This document shows, in pieces, positions 52,100 to 64,000 of a stretch of 64,000 bases of DNA (positions within the stretch are counted from its first letter, which is position 1; every line of letters begins with the position of its first letter). Origin of the DNA: Symbiodinium natans (taxonomy: Eukaryota; Sar; Dinophyceae; Suessiales; Symbiodiniaceae); contig CAJNDS010002739.1 in assembly GCA_905221605.1 (NCBI GenBank), positions 1 through 64,000 on the forward strand, read 5' to 3'. The position numbers and the translations under genes were made by a program. The notes beneath the pieces were generated by a model. The model was not told where the DNA came from. It searched no databases and worked only from the letters and a program-made list of their open reading frames with translations.

Positions 52100-55028
52100 A
52101 ATCCTACACGCTAAACCCTAAACTCCAAACCCTAAACCCTAAACCCTAAACCCTAAACGTCACAGGCCTTCTTGAGATCGGCGGAGGTCACGGGCCCCTG
52201 GATTCCCAAAACTGCGCAGGGCGAATCGTTGTATACCTCGGGCCGGGCTTGGGGGCGTTTAGGGTTTCGGGTTTATAGGGTTCAGGGTTTAGGGTTTAGG
52301 GTTTAGGGTTTAGGGGTTTAGGTTTTAGGGTTTTGGGGTCTTAGGGGTTTCGTTTTTGGGCTTGAGGGCCGAAGAGATCAGGCGCAACTCAATCGGAGGG
52401 TAAACAGTCAGTATAACACCAAAAAACTCGAAGGCACAGCTCCATCTTTGAGAAGGTCTACCACTCCACGCAATGTCGTGCTGATGGTGTGTTGGGGTGG
52501 AGGTTCGAAGTTCAAGGCTTTCGAAATGATCGGGTGGGTATCGGTTTGGTTTCGGGTTTAGACAGCAGATGGTGGAGACAGTACCCCCAAACCCTAAACC
52601 CTAAACCCTAAACCCTGAACGAAGTTTCAGGAGATTTCATTTCGGTTCCGGCATGGTTCAGAACTTGGAGGTCTTGGATGGCCAGTCTGGGATTGCTTCG
52701 GTTGACAGCTACTTGGCTACACTCAGAAGGGTAGCTAAAAAAATAAATCTTAGCTGCCTTATGAAGAAACCCAATAAACCCAAAAAGGCTAAGGATCTAA
52801 AGTTACAGTACAGTACCACAAAGGCTAGGGTAGAAAACGGGACTCCTCACTGCTGGATGAGGGCAGAGACAAGGGCCTGGAACTTCTCAGGGGGGTTCAG
52901 GGTTTAGGGTTAGGGTTTAGGGTTTAGGGTTTAGGGTTTAGGGTTTAGGGTTTAGGGTTTAGGGCGCTTCAAAGCGTTCGGGCTTTCTGAGAGCATTGGT
53001 GTCAACCACTTACATCAACCGCTATGCAGCAGAGGACCTTAAAATCGAAAACGCTTTGACTACCATTTGCTTAAGAACCCCCAACAGATCTTAAAACAAA
53101 GGTTCTTCCTTAAAACTCCTATAAGGGCAACATAGGTCTTCTAATTTTTGGGGTTTTTTCAGCACCAAATAGTTGAGGGTGACTTTGAGTTTCAGGCATT
53201 ATAAATTCACTTCACTTCTTTCCCATAACCAAAAAAAACAAGCATTAAAACTTCATACAACCCTTATACATCGGAGTCTCGTTGCCTGGCCTCTTCTGGG
53301 AACTGGCTGGCAGGATTTGGGTTTAGGGTTTAGGATTTAGGGTTTAGGGGAACATGGTTCACCTTTGTGTTGAAGGGGGCTTCTAGGACCCTAGAAGGTT
53401 GTAAGGTTCACTAAAAGATGCCTAAACTCAGCAGCTAAGAGTAGAGCTTGAACCCAAGAACCCTCAGCCTAGGCCCTAAGCTTTTCCCTTCAAGGCGCGA
53501 TTTGGAACTTTGTCAGAAGGAAAATGCCCAGCAAAAAGCAGAGCCACCTGGCCACAGAGGTTTTAGGGCTTGGAAGGCGGCAGGTTCGAGACCTCCAAGG
53601 CCCCAAACACTCAACCGTGTAGGGTTTAGGGTTTAGGGTTTAGGGTTTAGGGTTTAGGGTTTAGGGTTTCGGGTTTAGGGTTTAGGGTTTCGGGTTTCGG
53701 GGTCCGGGGCTTAAGGCGGGCTTAGGGAGCTGAGAGGTTCAGGGGTCGAAACGGGTCTGCAAGTACCCCCCCACACCCAAACCAATTTAGGGCTTAGGGT
53801 TTAGGGTTTAGGGTTTAGTCCCTGGAGTTAAAGAGAGGGGTTCAGGGTCAGTTTAGGGCTGAGGGCTCAGGGCCCAGGGCTAGGGTCTCTAGACCCAGGA
53901 GTAACCTAGGAATTAAATGGGTGCCCGTTTTGGTTGGAAGGGGATTGTAAGTTAGGATGACCCTTGAAACCATTTGAATATTCTCAATGTGAACCTCAAA
54001 AGGGACAATAGAAAATGTCCCAAGGGCCTACCTGGCAAGAGAAGATAAACCCTAACAAAGGGGAATGAGGGCCTCCTTTGGGTCCTAGGTTTAGAGGGGT
54101 TTAGGGTTTAGGGTTTAGGGTTTAGGGTTTAGGGTTTAGGGTTTAGGCGCTAAAACCCCCCCAAAAGCTTCGAGCCCCGAAGGCTCGACAACTGTGGCGG
54201 CTTGACCAGGGAAGTGGCCTCCAGCTAAAGTACCTCGTGCTTTCCCCCAGGTTTAGGGTTTAGGGTTTAGGGTTTAGGGTTTAGGGTTTAGGGTTTAGGG
54301 TTTAGGGTTTAGGGTTTAGGGTTTAGGGTCCCCAAAGGGTCCTAAGTACCTACATAGTAGGAAGTAGGGTTTCTAGAATGAGGATTACTGTTCTGATTTG
54401 GGTAAGTGTCCCCCATATAATCCTTTGGGGCCCATGTACCTTCTTATTGTAGAGGAACGAGAAGGGGATACGATGAGCAATTCTGAAGGGCCTCCAGGGT
54501 TTAACCCAAAAGGATCACTGCTGAGCTTCTGAAAAAACGGGCCCCTTCCCGAAAACACTGTAGGGGCCTTGTTAACTCGAGTAGTTTTTGCTTTTGCTTT
54601 TTTTTTGGGGGGGGGGCTATTCTAGTATAGCTATCCAGGGATCAGGATGATAAGGGAATACTGCTGGTATTTACTCCGACTCCTATACTCTTAGCAGCCC
54701 AGTGACCGTACTATAACAAGGAACCCAGAACCAAAAAAAGTGTACCACTGGGCTACCAAGAACTGGTGTTTTTGTGGCAAGGTAAAAATCCCTTATGAAT
54801 TCTCAAGATTGAACCCTTAAACCAAAGCCCCAGATCCTACAATTGCACTGTAGGCCAGAAAATAGACCCCGCAAAAACCCTACCCCTAAACCCTACACCC
54901 GAAACCCTAAACCCTAAACCCTGAACCCTAAGCCCTAAGCCCTAAACTACCCCGAACGCTAGACCCTAAACTCTTTGAGCACCAAAACCCCGGGGTGGCA
55001 CGACCCGATGGACTTCGGCCCCTCCGGG

Positions 55029-55046
55029 CGGACAGGCGCCTGTCCG
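55029..55046. other. 18-bp perfect palindrome
   Basis: CGGACAGGCGCCTGTCCG, embedded in a GC-rich patch just before a TTTAGGG array. Confidence 0.95.
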
Positions 55047-58000
55047 GCGGCCTCGGGAGGGCGTTTGGGGGTTTAGGGTTTAGGGTTTAGGGTTTGGGGT
55101 TTGGGGTTTAGGGTTTAGGGTGAAAGGGTATTAGGGCATTTTAGGCGATTTGGGTTGTAGGGTTTTGGGGTTTCGGGTTATAGGGTTTAGGGTTCAAGTA
55201 GGGTCGAGGGCTTAGGGTCCAGGGTTTGAGTAGGGTTTAGGGTTTAGGGTTAGGGCCTCGGGGTTTAGGGGTTCTTTGTTTGGCCAGCGTGATCTAGGGT
55301 TCACCACTTTTAGGCTCCAAACGCCAGCTTGGTCCCCTCGAAAAATTTGGCTCTTGCCTCGACAGGCTGGGACCAATGCGCGCTGACTGGGCGCGCCTCG
55401 TCGTGCCGTTGCAGTCAGGAGGGCCAATAGGGTTTAGGGTTCGGTTTAGGGCCGAGGATTTAGGGCTTAGGGTGTAGGGTGGCCCACTGTTTCACCGGGT
55501 GGCTCCTCAGGAACCCACATGCTTTCACGCGGTTGCCGCGCAGAGGAGAGGCGGTGCCAATTCCACCTGAGGTTCGGGCAAAAAGCCCCTGGCCTTGCAT
55601 GCTCCAAATGCTCTCGAAGCTCCCCGTGGGCGCCCCAAACTCTTCTTGGAGGATCCAACCCTAAACCCTAAACCCTAAACCCTTATGGACCCTAAACCCT
55701 GTTTTTTCAGCCTGTTGCTTCTTTTGAACAGTTCGATGCCCAGGTGCCGAACCTACTTGGCGGGGGCTCCGGGACCAACCGCTGCACAACAAGGAGGGGG
55801 GGGGGGGGGGCGCCGTTAAGAGCAGCCCTTGCTTCTTCTAGGTTGGCCCTCTGAAATAATCCTGAGTATGGTCCTCTTCTATAACCCCCAGAAGTACTAA
55901 GGGACAACATAACATATCCCTTGGCTGCGCAGTCTCTCACTTGCCCCTATCTCCTGGCATGTGAATTACTCTGGTTGCTTCTCTTGGCATCATCACTTGT
56001 CTTCACCTCTTTTCGCCAGTATTTCTACGCGGCTCTCCGGTTCGTTCTTGTTGCGCATTGCAGGCGCACGTTCGGGTTTTATGACAATCGGGGGCCGATT
56101 TCGGTCCATTCACAGATTTCGACTACCCATGAACCCTCAACCCTAAACCCTGAACCTTAAACCCTAAACCCTAAACTCTCAACCCTTAACACGACTTGCT
56201 GCGAACCCCTAAACCTCAAGGCAATGCCATTCTCAGCACACGGCTTCGCCAGGGTCCGTGGGCCTGCAGGGAGGGCCAGGGGCTTTGAACGGCCTTAACA
56301 TGTAGGTTTAGGGTTTATACCTATAGGCTTGGTTTAGGGTTTAGGCTTCTCTAAAGGTGGTCGTTTGGGGTCACTATATAGTACGGCATCTTGTTAACAG
56401 GACCCCCCAAAAAGGCACACTGATGTTGAGAACCACCCTTGAAGTTTAGGTTTAGGGTGTGCGAGCGCGTCGGACATCGAGGACGGATGCGAGGTGTGAG
56501 GGATTTGGTTGAAAGCTGCTGCTCATTTAAGTCTTGCCTTGCAACCAGAAAAGACACAAGATGGCAAAAGCAACTCGAATCAAAGGGCCTCCCACCCGAA
56601 GTAGCTCGTTGATATGGGGGCCTAGGATGGCATTTATAGAGGAATAGGTGCTAGGGTTTAGAGTCTAGGGTTAGGGTTAGGTTTAGGGTTTAGGGGTTAG
56701 GGTTTAGGGTTTAGGGTTCAGGGCTCAGGGTTTAGGGTTTAGAGAGTTTAGGGTTTTGGGTTAGCTGCTACAGTGCCCCCACAATTATGCCCCCTAAACC
56801 TGGAGCGATCTGGAGCCCCTTGAGTCCAAACCTCAATGCGACCCTAAACCCTAAACCCTAAACCCTAAACCCTCAACCCTCAACCCTCAACCCTCAACCC
56901 GTGCCTCTCAGGCTCCTTGGGCACTTTGCTGCTGTCCTCCGCCAAGCCGACCCCCGCCATGGCCCTCAACTCTGCAGGATTCTCTAAAACGTGTGGGGCT
57001 TAGGGTTTCGGAGCCTCATGCATTCAGGGTTGCAAGTGGGCAGCTACAGCCGTGTGCACGAACGGCCTGGGCGTGCGCTGGAGTCTGGATAGGGTCTAGA
57101 GTCCAGAGGGTAAGCCCTGAACCCCCTAAACACTAAACCCTTTCCAGTCCCCTCGATTCTAGATTTTCGGGCTTGGGGCTCATAGTCTTGTCCGGGCGAA
57201 GAGCTTGCGCAATGTCTCAAAGTGTGTCGGATGCGGCCTCAGCGTTATAAACCCCAAAGCCTACACCGCCAAACCGTCTGCTGGAGTACTTGGCTTCAGA
57301 TTGTACATACCCTCCATGGCCCAACGGCAACTTGAGCATTCAGCAGGTTTGCAGGCGCGGATTGCCCTAAACCCTAAACCCTAAACCCTAAACCCTAAAC
57401 CTTAAACCCCACCGGTGACTCAAGCCCACAATAGCACACCCCAGAGCCCTAAGGGTCCATGCATCTTCATAGTAGATACTTGGGCCTCGAAAGGGTTCCT
57501 GTATAGGAGCTTTAGGCCCGGGTATGTAAACTCTCTCGCTCTCCCTCTCTCGCTCTCTATACATATACATATATATATATACATCATGTATTCATATAAT
57601 CTACCGATAGAAAAACGCCCTAAACCCTAAACCTTATAAGGCCTAAACCCTAGGCCCTAAACCCCCAGAACCGGGAGACAGAAAAGAGCGACAGAGAGAG
57701 AGAGAGAGAGAGCGAGAGAGAACAACAAACATGATGATATGTATGTATGTATGTCTGTCTGTACGTATGTCTGTATGCATGTACGTGTGTATGTATGTCT
57801 GCATGCAGAGAGATGTCAAATATGAGCTGCCCGGAGTGTGCCGTAAATACTATTGGCTATGTCAACGGCAAAAGGGTGCAATCGGAGAATGGGAGGGCTT
57901 GATTTAGGGTTTAGGGACCTGGCCGCCTAGCAGTCGCTAAATTTCTGTCCAGGTTTTGGGGCTAGGGTTTGGGGTTTGGGGTTTGGGGTTTGGGGTTTGG

Positions 58001-58332
58001 GGTTTAGGGTTTAGGGTTTAGGGTTTTGGGGGTTTAGCGCTCAGGGCTCGGGGTCCATCAACGAGAAACGTTGGTCGCTGAGACTTTTCTGGCTGCCATG
58101 GGCATGTCCATAAAGGCAGATGCAGATGCCTTTTTCCACAGCACCCTGGGCCCTGTAACTAGACGAATCCCTTGAAAGGGTTCTTATATACATACATATA
58201 TATATATATACATATACGTATTGCTTATTGAACGGTTTTTTGTTTGTGTATACTTAAACTTATTTTCATCTGTAAGCAACATGTGAAAGCAACATCTGGA
58301 ACCAGCAAGGTATCTGCATGTGCCTTCTTGAG

Positions 58333-58365
58333 GCAGGCCGCGGTAGCTTCGCTACCTCGGCCTGC
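58333..58365. other. Stable hairpin between telomere-like arrays
   Basis: GCAGGCCG, one mismatch, GGTAG, loop CTTCG, CTACC, then CGGCCTGC: 13 paired bases with one mismatch. Confidence 0.85.
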
Positions 58366-59671
58366 TTCCAAGACAGCGTCGGGAGGGGACCTCCAAGATA
58401 GGGTTGCTTGATTGAAGGGGGTTTGGGGTTTAGGGTTTAGGGTTTAGGTTTAGGACTTTTGATGAGGGGTACAGAAGGCAAGCCCGCGAGGAAATCTTAC
58501 GGAAACTCCGCACGCTTAAGGGATGGAGGGGAGACTGTCCACTTGCAACTGTCCTCGACTCGATTCCGGGCGGCAAGGTCTTGTCACCCAAAGCCAGCTG
58601 AACCCTAAACCCTTAACCCCAAACCCTAATATAAACCCTAAACCCCTAAATCCTAAACCTCAAGTCCAACCGACGGCATCCTCGCATCCTCAATTACCTT
58701 TGCGTTCACCCGAAGCGATAGATACATAGATATTCATATTATACGTACACACACATATAAATATAAATGTAAATACAAAATATAAATATAAATATAAATA
58801 TAAATACAAATATAAATAAATAAAGAAAGAAATATATGTACATACATATATATTTGTTTAATTATATTTACATATATATATACATACATACACATATTTG
58901 CATTTCTTTACGTATGTTTTTTTTATTTTGTACAGTAGATATACGCGTCCTCGGTTACATCTAGTCCTCCCGCATCTTCCAGCGCCGCTTGGGCGAGGGC
59001 TCTGCGTGCTCCTCCGGCGCAGGAGGTGGGCGCTTCGCCGGCCTTCGGAGGAGGCTGGGAAGTTAGGGGGGGTTTAGGGTTTTAGGGTTTATAGGGTTTA
59101 TAGGGTTTATAGGGTTTGTAGGGTTTATAGGGTTTATAGGGTTTAGGGGTTTCGGGGTTAGGGTTAAGCGCACAAACTTGAACCTTATAGCCGAAGGCTG
59201 GAACCCCAAGAACCTTAACACTGAACCCTGAACCCTAGACCCTAAACCCCTCACCGCTTCGAAAGGGCGGCACAAATAGGACTAAACGCATTCGGGCTGG
59301 GATTCGCATCTGGGAGAATTGGATTTATGGGGTTTAGGGCTCCAGGGACAGCTCCAGGGACAACACTGAAGCAGTGTTTTTAGGATCAGGTGCGCTATGC
59401 TATTCTGATCGCTATGCTATTCTGATCCCTGTCAAACTACACGAACCCTACCATCATCACCATCATCATCACCATCATCATCATCTACCCAATACTGTTA
59501 CTGCTATAATCAATGTTATGATGTGCGATTCTTATGTCCGAGGCGGCAAGAATGCCCATAAAGCATGTGGCAGGTACTGCTTGTCATTGCTAGTGCCCAA
59601 ACCAAGCCTGTACATACACTCACCAGTACGCCTAAGGAATCCTATACATACACGCACCACAACCTTAATGT

Positions 59672-59922
59672 GAACCCCGAAACCCTAAACATCCCTAAAC
59701 CTTAAACCCTAAACCCCAAACCCTAAACCCTAAACCCTAAACCCTGAACCCTAAACCCGAAACCCTAAACCCTAAACCCTAACCCTAAACCCTAAACCGT
59801 AAACCGTAAACCCTAAACCCGAAACCTTAAACCCTGAACCCTTAACCCGAAACCCTGAACCCTAAACCCTAAACCCTAACCCTAAACCCTCAACCCTAAA
59901 CCCTAAACCCTAAGGGGTGATG
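59672..59922 (-). repeat. Longest CCCTAAA array, highly variant
   Basis: About 34 heptamers including CCCGAAA, CCCTGAA, CCGTAAA and six-base CCCTAA units; 80 bp later an opposite-strand array starts (60001). Confidence 0.93.
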
Positions 59923-61099
59923 GCTCGGCTGGGCTGCCTCGGCCTGGGTGTGGCCGGCAATGCCGGCTGTGGCTGGTTTGCCTCGCGCCCTTGCAGGGAA
60001 GGGTTTAGGGTTTAGGGTTTAGGGTTTGGGGTTTAGGTTTTTGGGTTTAGGGTTTAGGGTTTAGGATTTAGGGTTCAGGGTTCAGGGTTTAGGGTTTAGA
60101 GCTTAGGGTTTAGAGCTTAGGGTTTAGAGCTTAAAGCCCAGGGTTTGGCCTTTGGGGCCTTGGGGTTTAACTTTGCTATAAGCTCCACCAGCCCTAAACC
60201 CTAAACCTCAAACCCTAAATGAGTTGATCTCCAAATCCCCTGATCCCCAAATCCCTGACCCTACATCCTAGAAGCCCCCGCTGACCGAACACATTCCCGA
60301 TGAACAGTGCCCAGATTTCGGCTGTTTATCACACACTGATGACTGTAGACTGTTGGTTGGGTGCAGGGCGTCCAGGATTGGGGTTTTGAACTGTCAGTGG
60401 GTTGATATGGCTTGGGCTTTGTTGTGGAGACTGGGGGGCAAGCTCAAATCCGACCTCCCAAACCTTTGGGGGATATTTTGCAAGTCAACACCCGGAGCCT
60501 ATGCCCTACTTGAAGGTCCAGGAATAGCGATGAGTGGGGTTGCATCTACCTTGCTAGTACTGTAATTTGGGTCATAAGCAAGTTACCTCGACATGTAAGC
60601 AGGCCCTACTAAACCCTGATCATGAACCCTAATTCAGAAAACCTTAACCCTAAACCCTTGTATAACTCCCCTTATACGAATCATACAAAATCCAAACTAA
60701 TTCTAAACCCTTAACCCTAAACCGATTACCCCACTTGTATAAACTAATCATAAACCCTACTTGTAGACCCTAAAACCCTACAAAAAAAACGCCTCCGCGC
60801 AAAGCCGGCAGCCATCCACCTTCGGCGGCTGGCGGTGCAGCTGGTGGCCTCCCAGGAAGCTGAATCCTACTATTTGCTTAAGAAGTTTAGGGTTAGGGTT
60901 TAGGGTTTAGGGTTTAGGGTTTAGGGTTTAGGGTGTAGGGAAAACAAAAATGTGATTCCTTATAAGGGCAATAGAGGGAATATTATTGTAAACATCTTAT
61001 TCCTTATAAGGGCCATATAGGGATTATTGTTTTGTGTTTGTTGGGGGTTCTTCAGCGAAAGAGTAGTGAAAGCATCGGGTTGTTCTCTAAGTTGGGGTC

Positions 61100-61335
61100 C
61101 CTTTTTGGGTCCTACCCATATGTATATATATATATAGACACATATACATACATGTAGACATATAGACATATAGACATATATACATATAGACATATATACA
61201 TATATACATCTATACATATATACATCTATACATCTATACATATATACATATATACATATATACATATATACACACATATATATATATATATATGTATACA
61301 TACATACATACATACCTATATATATATATATATGT
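61100..61335. repeat. (ATACAT/ATAT) microsatellite at duplication boundary
   Basis: ACATATAG and (TATA)n repeats end directly at the start of segmental copy 2 (TATGTGGCATGG). Confidence 0.95.
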
Positions 61336-61617
61336 GGCATGGACCTTTATGTATTATTTGACGTTCTCTCTTGTTTTGTATTTAAAAACCTATAAACAAA
61401 CTAAATCCAAGAAACCTGAAGCACAAATTCACCAATTTCGTTCTCTTAGGGTTTAGGGCTTACGATTTATAATTTACTCTTTTTTGATGTGAACGTACAG
61501 ACGCAGTCAGATGTTGGCAACGAATACTAGCCATCACTTCTGCTCTTGCGTGGGGGATGATCCAAGCGGTCTCTCGGGTCGAGCTGCGCACCGTTGTGCG
61601 CACATTGAAGTGTCCTG

Positions 61618-62035
61618 TCAGCTGTCGTGCCCAATTGTTGCTTGGTGTGGATCGGCAAAGATCACTGCTACTGAAAGAGGCATCTTCTCATGAAGATGCC
61701 CTAACTCTTTCAAGACATCTACATTATCATTCAACGCGTACAGACGTCGGTTCGACAACCTGTAAAACTTCGTACTCTTCTTCACAAACTGAAGTGGACG
61801 CGAGTCCTGCAGTGCCCTGAACCGTCTCGTGCAGAAAACACCCCCGCAGAAAATCACTGCCTTTACCGCAAGCATTGGAATCATACAACCGCACAACCCG
61901 CTACAGTCCACCTCCGCCAAAGGAGCCGACCAAAAAAAAAGCAACGACGGCACCCATTGCAAAAGACCTGCGAAAACGTCTCGCGTAATCAGTGACCATC
62001 ATACAACAATCGGTGAACAATCTTAAGACACTATT
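61618..62035 (-). pseudogene. Decayed small membrane-anchored gene, copy 2a
   Basis: Equivalent to copy 1a, but a 40-bp deletion at about 61917 removes most of the hydrophobic segment. The C-terminal half with RLSNRRLYALNDNVDVLKEL is intact. Confidence 0.45.
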
Positions 62036-62159
62036 TTTGCGGGCAACCAATAGCAACTGGTCGACCAAGCCGATGCCTGAAGACGGCACGGCTGCGGCGC
62101 CTCGGAGCTTGTCTTCCTGACTCGGGAAACTGCTGCGGCCGACGCCAAGTCTCGCCAGC

Positions 62160-62625
62160 TGTCGTGCACAATTGTTGCTTGGTGTGCGTCGACAAAGATC
62201 ACTGCTACTGAAAGAGGCTTCTTCTCATGAAGATGCCCTAACTCTTTCAAGACATCTACATTATCATTCAACGCGTACAGATGTCGGTTCGACAATCTGT
62301 CGAACTTCGTACTCTTCTTCACAAACTGAAGTGGACGCGAGTCCTGCAGTGCCCTGAACCGTCTCGTGCAGAAAACACTCCCGCAGAAAATCACCTTGAG
62401 ACACATGCCTTTACCGCAAGCATTGGAATCATGCAGCCGCACAACCCGCTACAGTCCACCTCCGCCACGGACACTCCCATGACCGCAGAAGCCACTGCCC
62501 CGCCGAGAAGGAGCCAACAAAAAAAAGCAACGACAGCACCCATTGCAAAAGACCCGCGAAAACTTCTCGGATAATCAGTGACCATCATACAACAATCGGT
62601 GAACAATCTTAAGACACTAACTTTG
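62160..62625 (-). pseudogene. Decayed small membrane-anchored gene, copy 2b
   Basis: Equivalent to copy 1b. Here the N-terminal half reads through (AMGAVVAFFCWLLLGGAVAS, then AVMGVSVAEVDCSG), showing the ancestral transmembrane segment. The 11-nt insertion at about 62392 again separates it from the LSNRHLYALN part. Confidence 0.45.
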
Positions 62626-63490
62626 CGGACAACAAATAGCAACTCGTTGACCAAGCCGATGCCTGAAAACGGCACGGCTCCAGCGCCTCGAAGCTTGTCT
62701 TCCTCACTGTGTGTTTTTGAGATTTAAAGGAGAACAAGAGAAGAGAAGGGAGAGAGAAAGGAGAGAGGAGAGATCAACAGGAATGCAACTCTAAATGGAA
62801 GAGCAATGAAAAGAATGGAAGAGAAATGAGGACAGGCGAAATGCAAAAATCAGGCAAAGAGAAGATGGTGCTCGTTTTCATCTTTCCTCTGGTTCTTATT
62901 TTTCTCTTCTCTTGTTCATTTCCGTTAGAAAAAACAAAAGGAATAACAATGAACATGTAAGCAAACCCAGCTGATGCTCATGATTTTTTCCTTTCTCCCT
63001 CTCTCTCTCTCTCCATATATGGGCGATGGAACGGGTGTCCTTGTTGGGCCGTTTCCTGCATCCCAGCTGATGCTCATGATTTTTTTCTCTCTCTCTCTCT
63101 CTATATATATATATGGGCGATGGAATGGGTGCCCTTTTTGACCGTTTTCTGCATCTTCAAGCGAGGAAAAGGGACACCCCACAAGAAAGCACTTAGGGTG
63201 TCCCTTTTGCTTGTTTGAAGACACAGAAAGCGATTAAAAGGGACGTCCATTTTGGATTGGCAGCCAACCCAGCTGATGCTCATGATTTTTTTTTCTCTCT
63301 CTCTCTCTCTCTATATATATGGGCGATGGAATGTGTGTCCTTTTTGATCGTTTTCTGCATCTCCAAGCGAGGAAAAGGGACACCCCACAAGAAAGCACTT
63401 AGGGTGTCCCTTTTGCTCGTTTGAAGACACAGAAAGCGATTAAAAGGGACGCCCGTTTTGGATTGGCAGCCAACCCAGCTGATGCTCATG

Positions 63491-63536
<46 letters not shown>

Positions 63537-64000
63537 TCTCTCTCCCTATATATGGGCGATGGAACAGGTGTCCTTTTAGATCGTTTTCTGCATCTTCAAG
63601 CGAAGAAAAGGGACACCACAAGAAAACACTTAGGGTGTCCCTTTTGCTCGTTTGAAGACACAGCAAGCGATTAAAAGGGGCGCCCATTTTGGATTGGCAG
63701 CAAACCCAGCTGATGCTCATGATTTATCTCTCTCCCCATATATGGGCGATGGAACGGGTGTCCTTTTTGGATCGTTTTCTGCATCTTCAAGCGAAGAAAA
63801 GGGACACCACAAGAAAACACTTAGTAAGGGTGCCCCTTTTGCTCGTTTCAAGACACAGAAAGCGATTAAAAGGGACGCCCATTTTGGATCGGCAGCAAAC
63901 CCAGCTGATGCTCATGATTTATCTCTGTCTATATATGGGCGATGGAACGGGTGTCCTTCCTGATCGTTTTCTGCATCTTCAAGGGAGAAAGAAGGGCACC

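Larger units (their letters stand above)
52100..61330. repeat. Gene-poor domain with about 25 interstitial telomere-like arrays
   Basis: TTTAGGG-strand arrays: 52258-52350, 52895-52965, 53320-53350, 53615-53700, 53785-53819, 54090-54148, 54249-54330, 55068-55260, 56650-56765, 57958-58035, 58420-58458, 59067-59160, 60001-60125, 60888-60938. CCCTAAA-strand arrays: 52105-52158, 52588-52619, 54889-54970, 55656-55700, 56132-56180, 56842-56900, 57363-57408, 58600-58660, 59672-59922, 60630-60780. Variants include TTTATAGGG (59085-59145). Between them lie AT microsatellites (57535-57600, 57730-57805, 58180-58220, 58725-58930) and a (CAT)n at 59449-59488. No protein family is recognised in any frame. 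Confidence 0.9.
61331..64000. repeat. Segmental repeat, copy 2 (runs off window)
   Basis: Same content and order as 46916-49734, including two decayed gene copies and the hairpin satellite (62950-64000). The right limit is beyond the window. Confidence 0.95.

Noticed and set aside
1..64000. tRNA, rRNA or snRNA genes
   Set aside because: No A/B-box cloverleaf, rRNA core or Sm-site-bearing snRNA could be found by eye; a covariance-model scan would be needed to exclude them.

Overview
The window looks like nuclear DNA of a dinoflagellate, most likely a Suessiales/Symbiodiniaceae-type genome (species not determined). The evidence is cumulative. Protein-guided intron boundaries are mostly GC-AG, some GA-AG and a minority GT-AG, nearly always with a G after the acceptor AG. 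A relic of the dinoflagellate spliced leader lies directly upstream of an intronless gene. All confidently recognised genes lie on the minus strand, as in dinoflagellate unidirectional gene clusters. Arabidopsis-type TTTAGGG heptamers are scattered through the whole window in both orientations. There is no operon structure and no bacterial, viral or organellar gene content.

Layout: 1-480 is a TG/CA/ACAT microsatellite. 481-9039 is mostly non-coding, with telomere-like arrays and a few possible decayed exons. The minus-strand gene cluster runs from 10.5 kb to 45.3 kb in coordinate order: an intronless RAP-domain organelle RNA-binding-type protein (9040-10518); a multi-exon protein with a SelW/Rdx-like thioredoxin fold (13497-15865); a papain-family cysteine protease with at least ten tiny exons (16690-19450); a MYND zinc finger plus leucine-rich repeat protein, complete in three exons (21545-22989); exons of one or two multi-pass membrane proteins resembling the AI-2E transporter family (23366-24543 and 29300-30612); an intronless acidic-tailed protein with a double spliced-leader relic (25554-26516); unassigned exons around 31.7-32.5 kb; and an unusually clear mitochondrial-type Lon protease spread over more than 8 kb (36910-45303).

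45.7 kb onward is repeat country. A roughly 0.95-kb array of CTCGAG-centred palindromes with 52-bp spacing (45728-46672) is followed by a segmental repeat (46916-49740) that recurs at 61331-64000. Each copy carries two decayed copies of a small membrane-anchored gene and an array of long-hairpin satellite units. 49740-51999 is GA-rich satellite DNA ending in a 100-N assembly gap (52000-52099). 52100-61330 is a gene-poor domain with about 25 interstitial telomere-like arrays that switch strand repeatedly.

The main biological themes are: (1) telomere-like heptamer DNA inside introns and at a retrogene junction; (2) short introner-like elements that coincide with introns; (3) the spaced palindrome array; (4) SL-marked mRNA retroposition. 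The genes are housekeeping or proteolytic functions linked by strand and position, not by a visible pathway. Exon limits were placed by eye from reading-frame continuity and family motifs. No alignment or database search was run.
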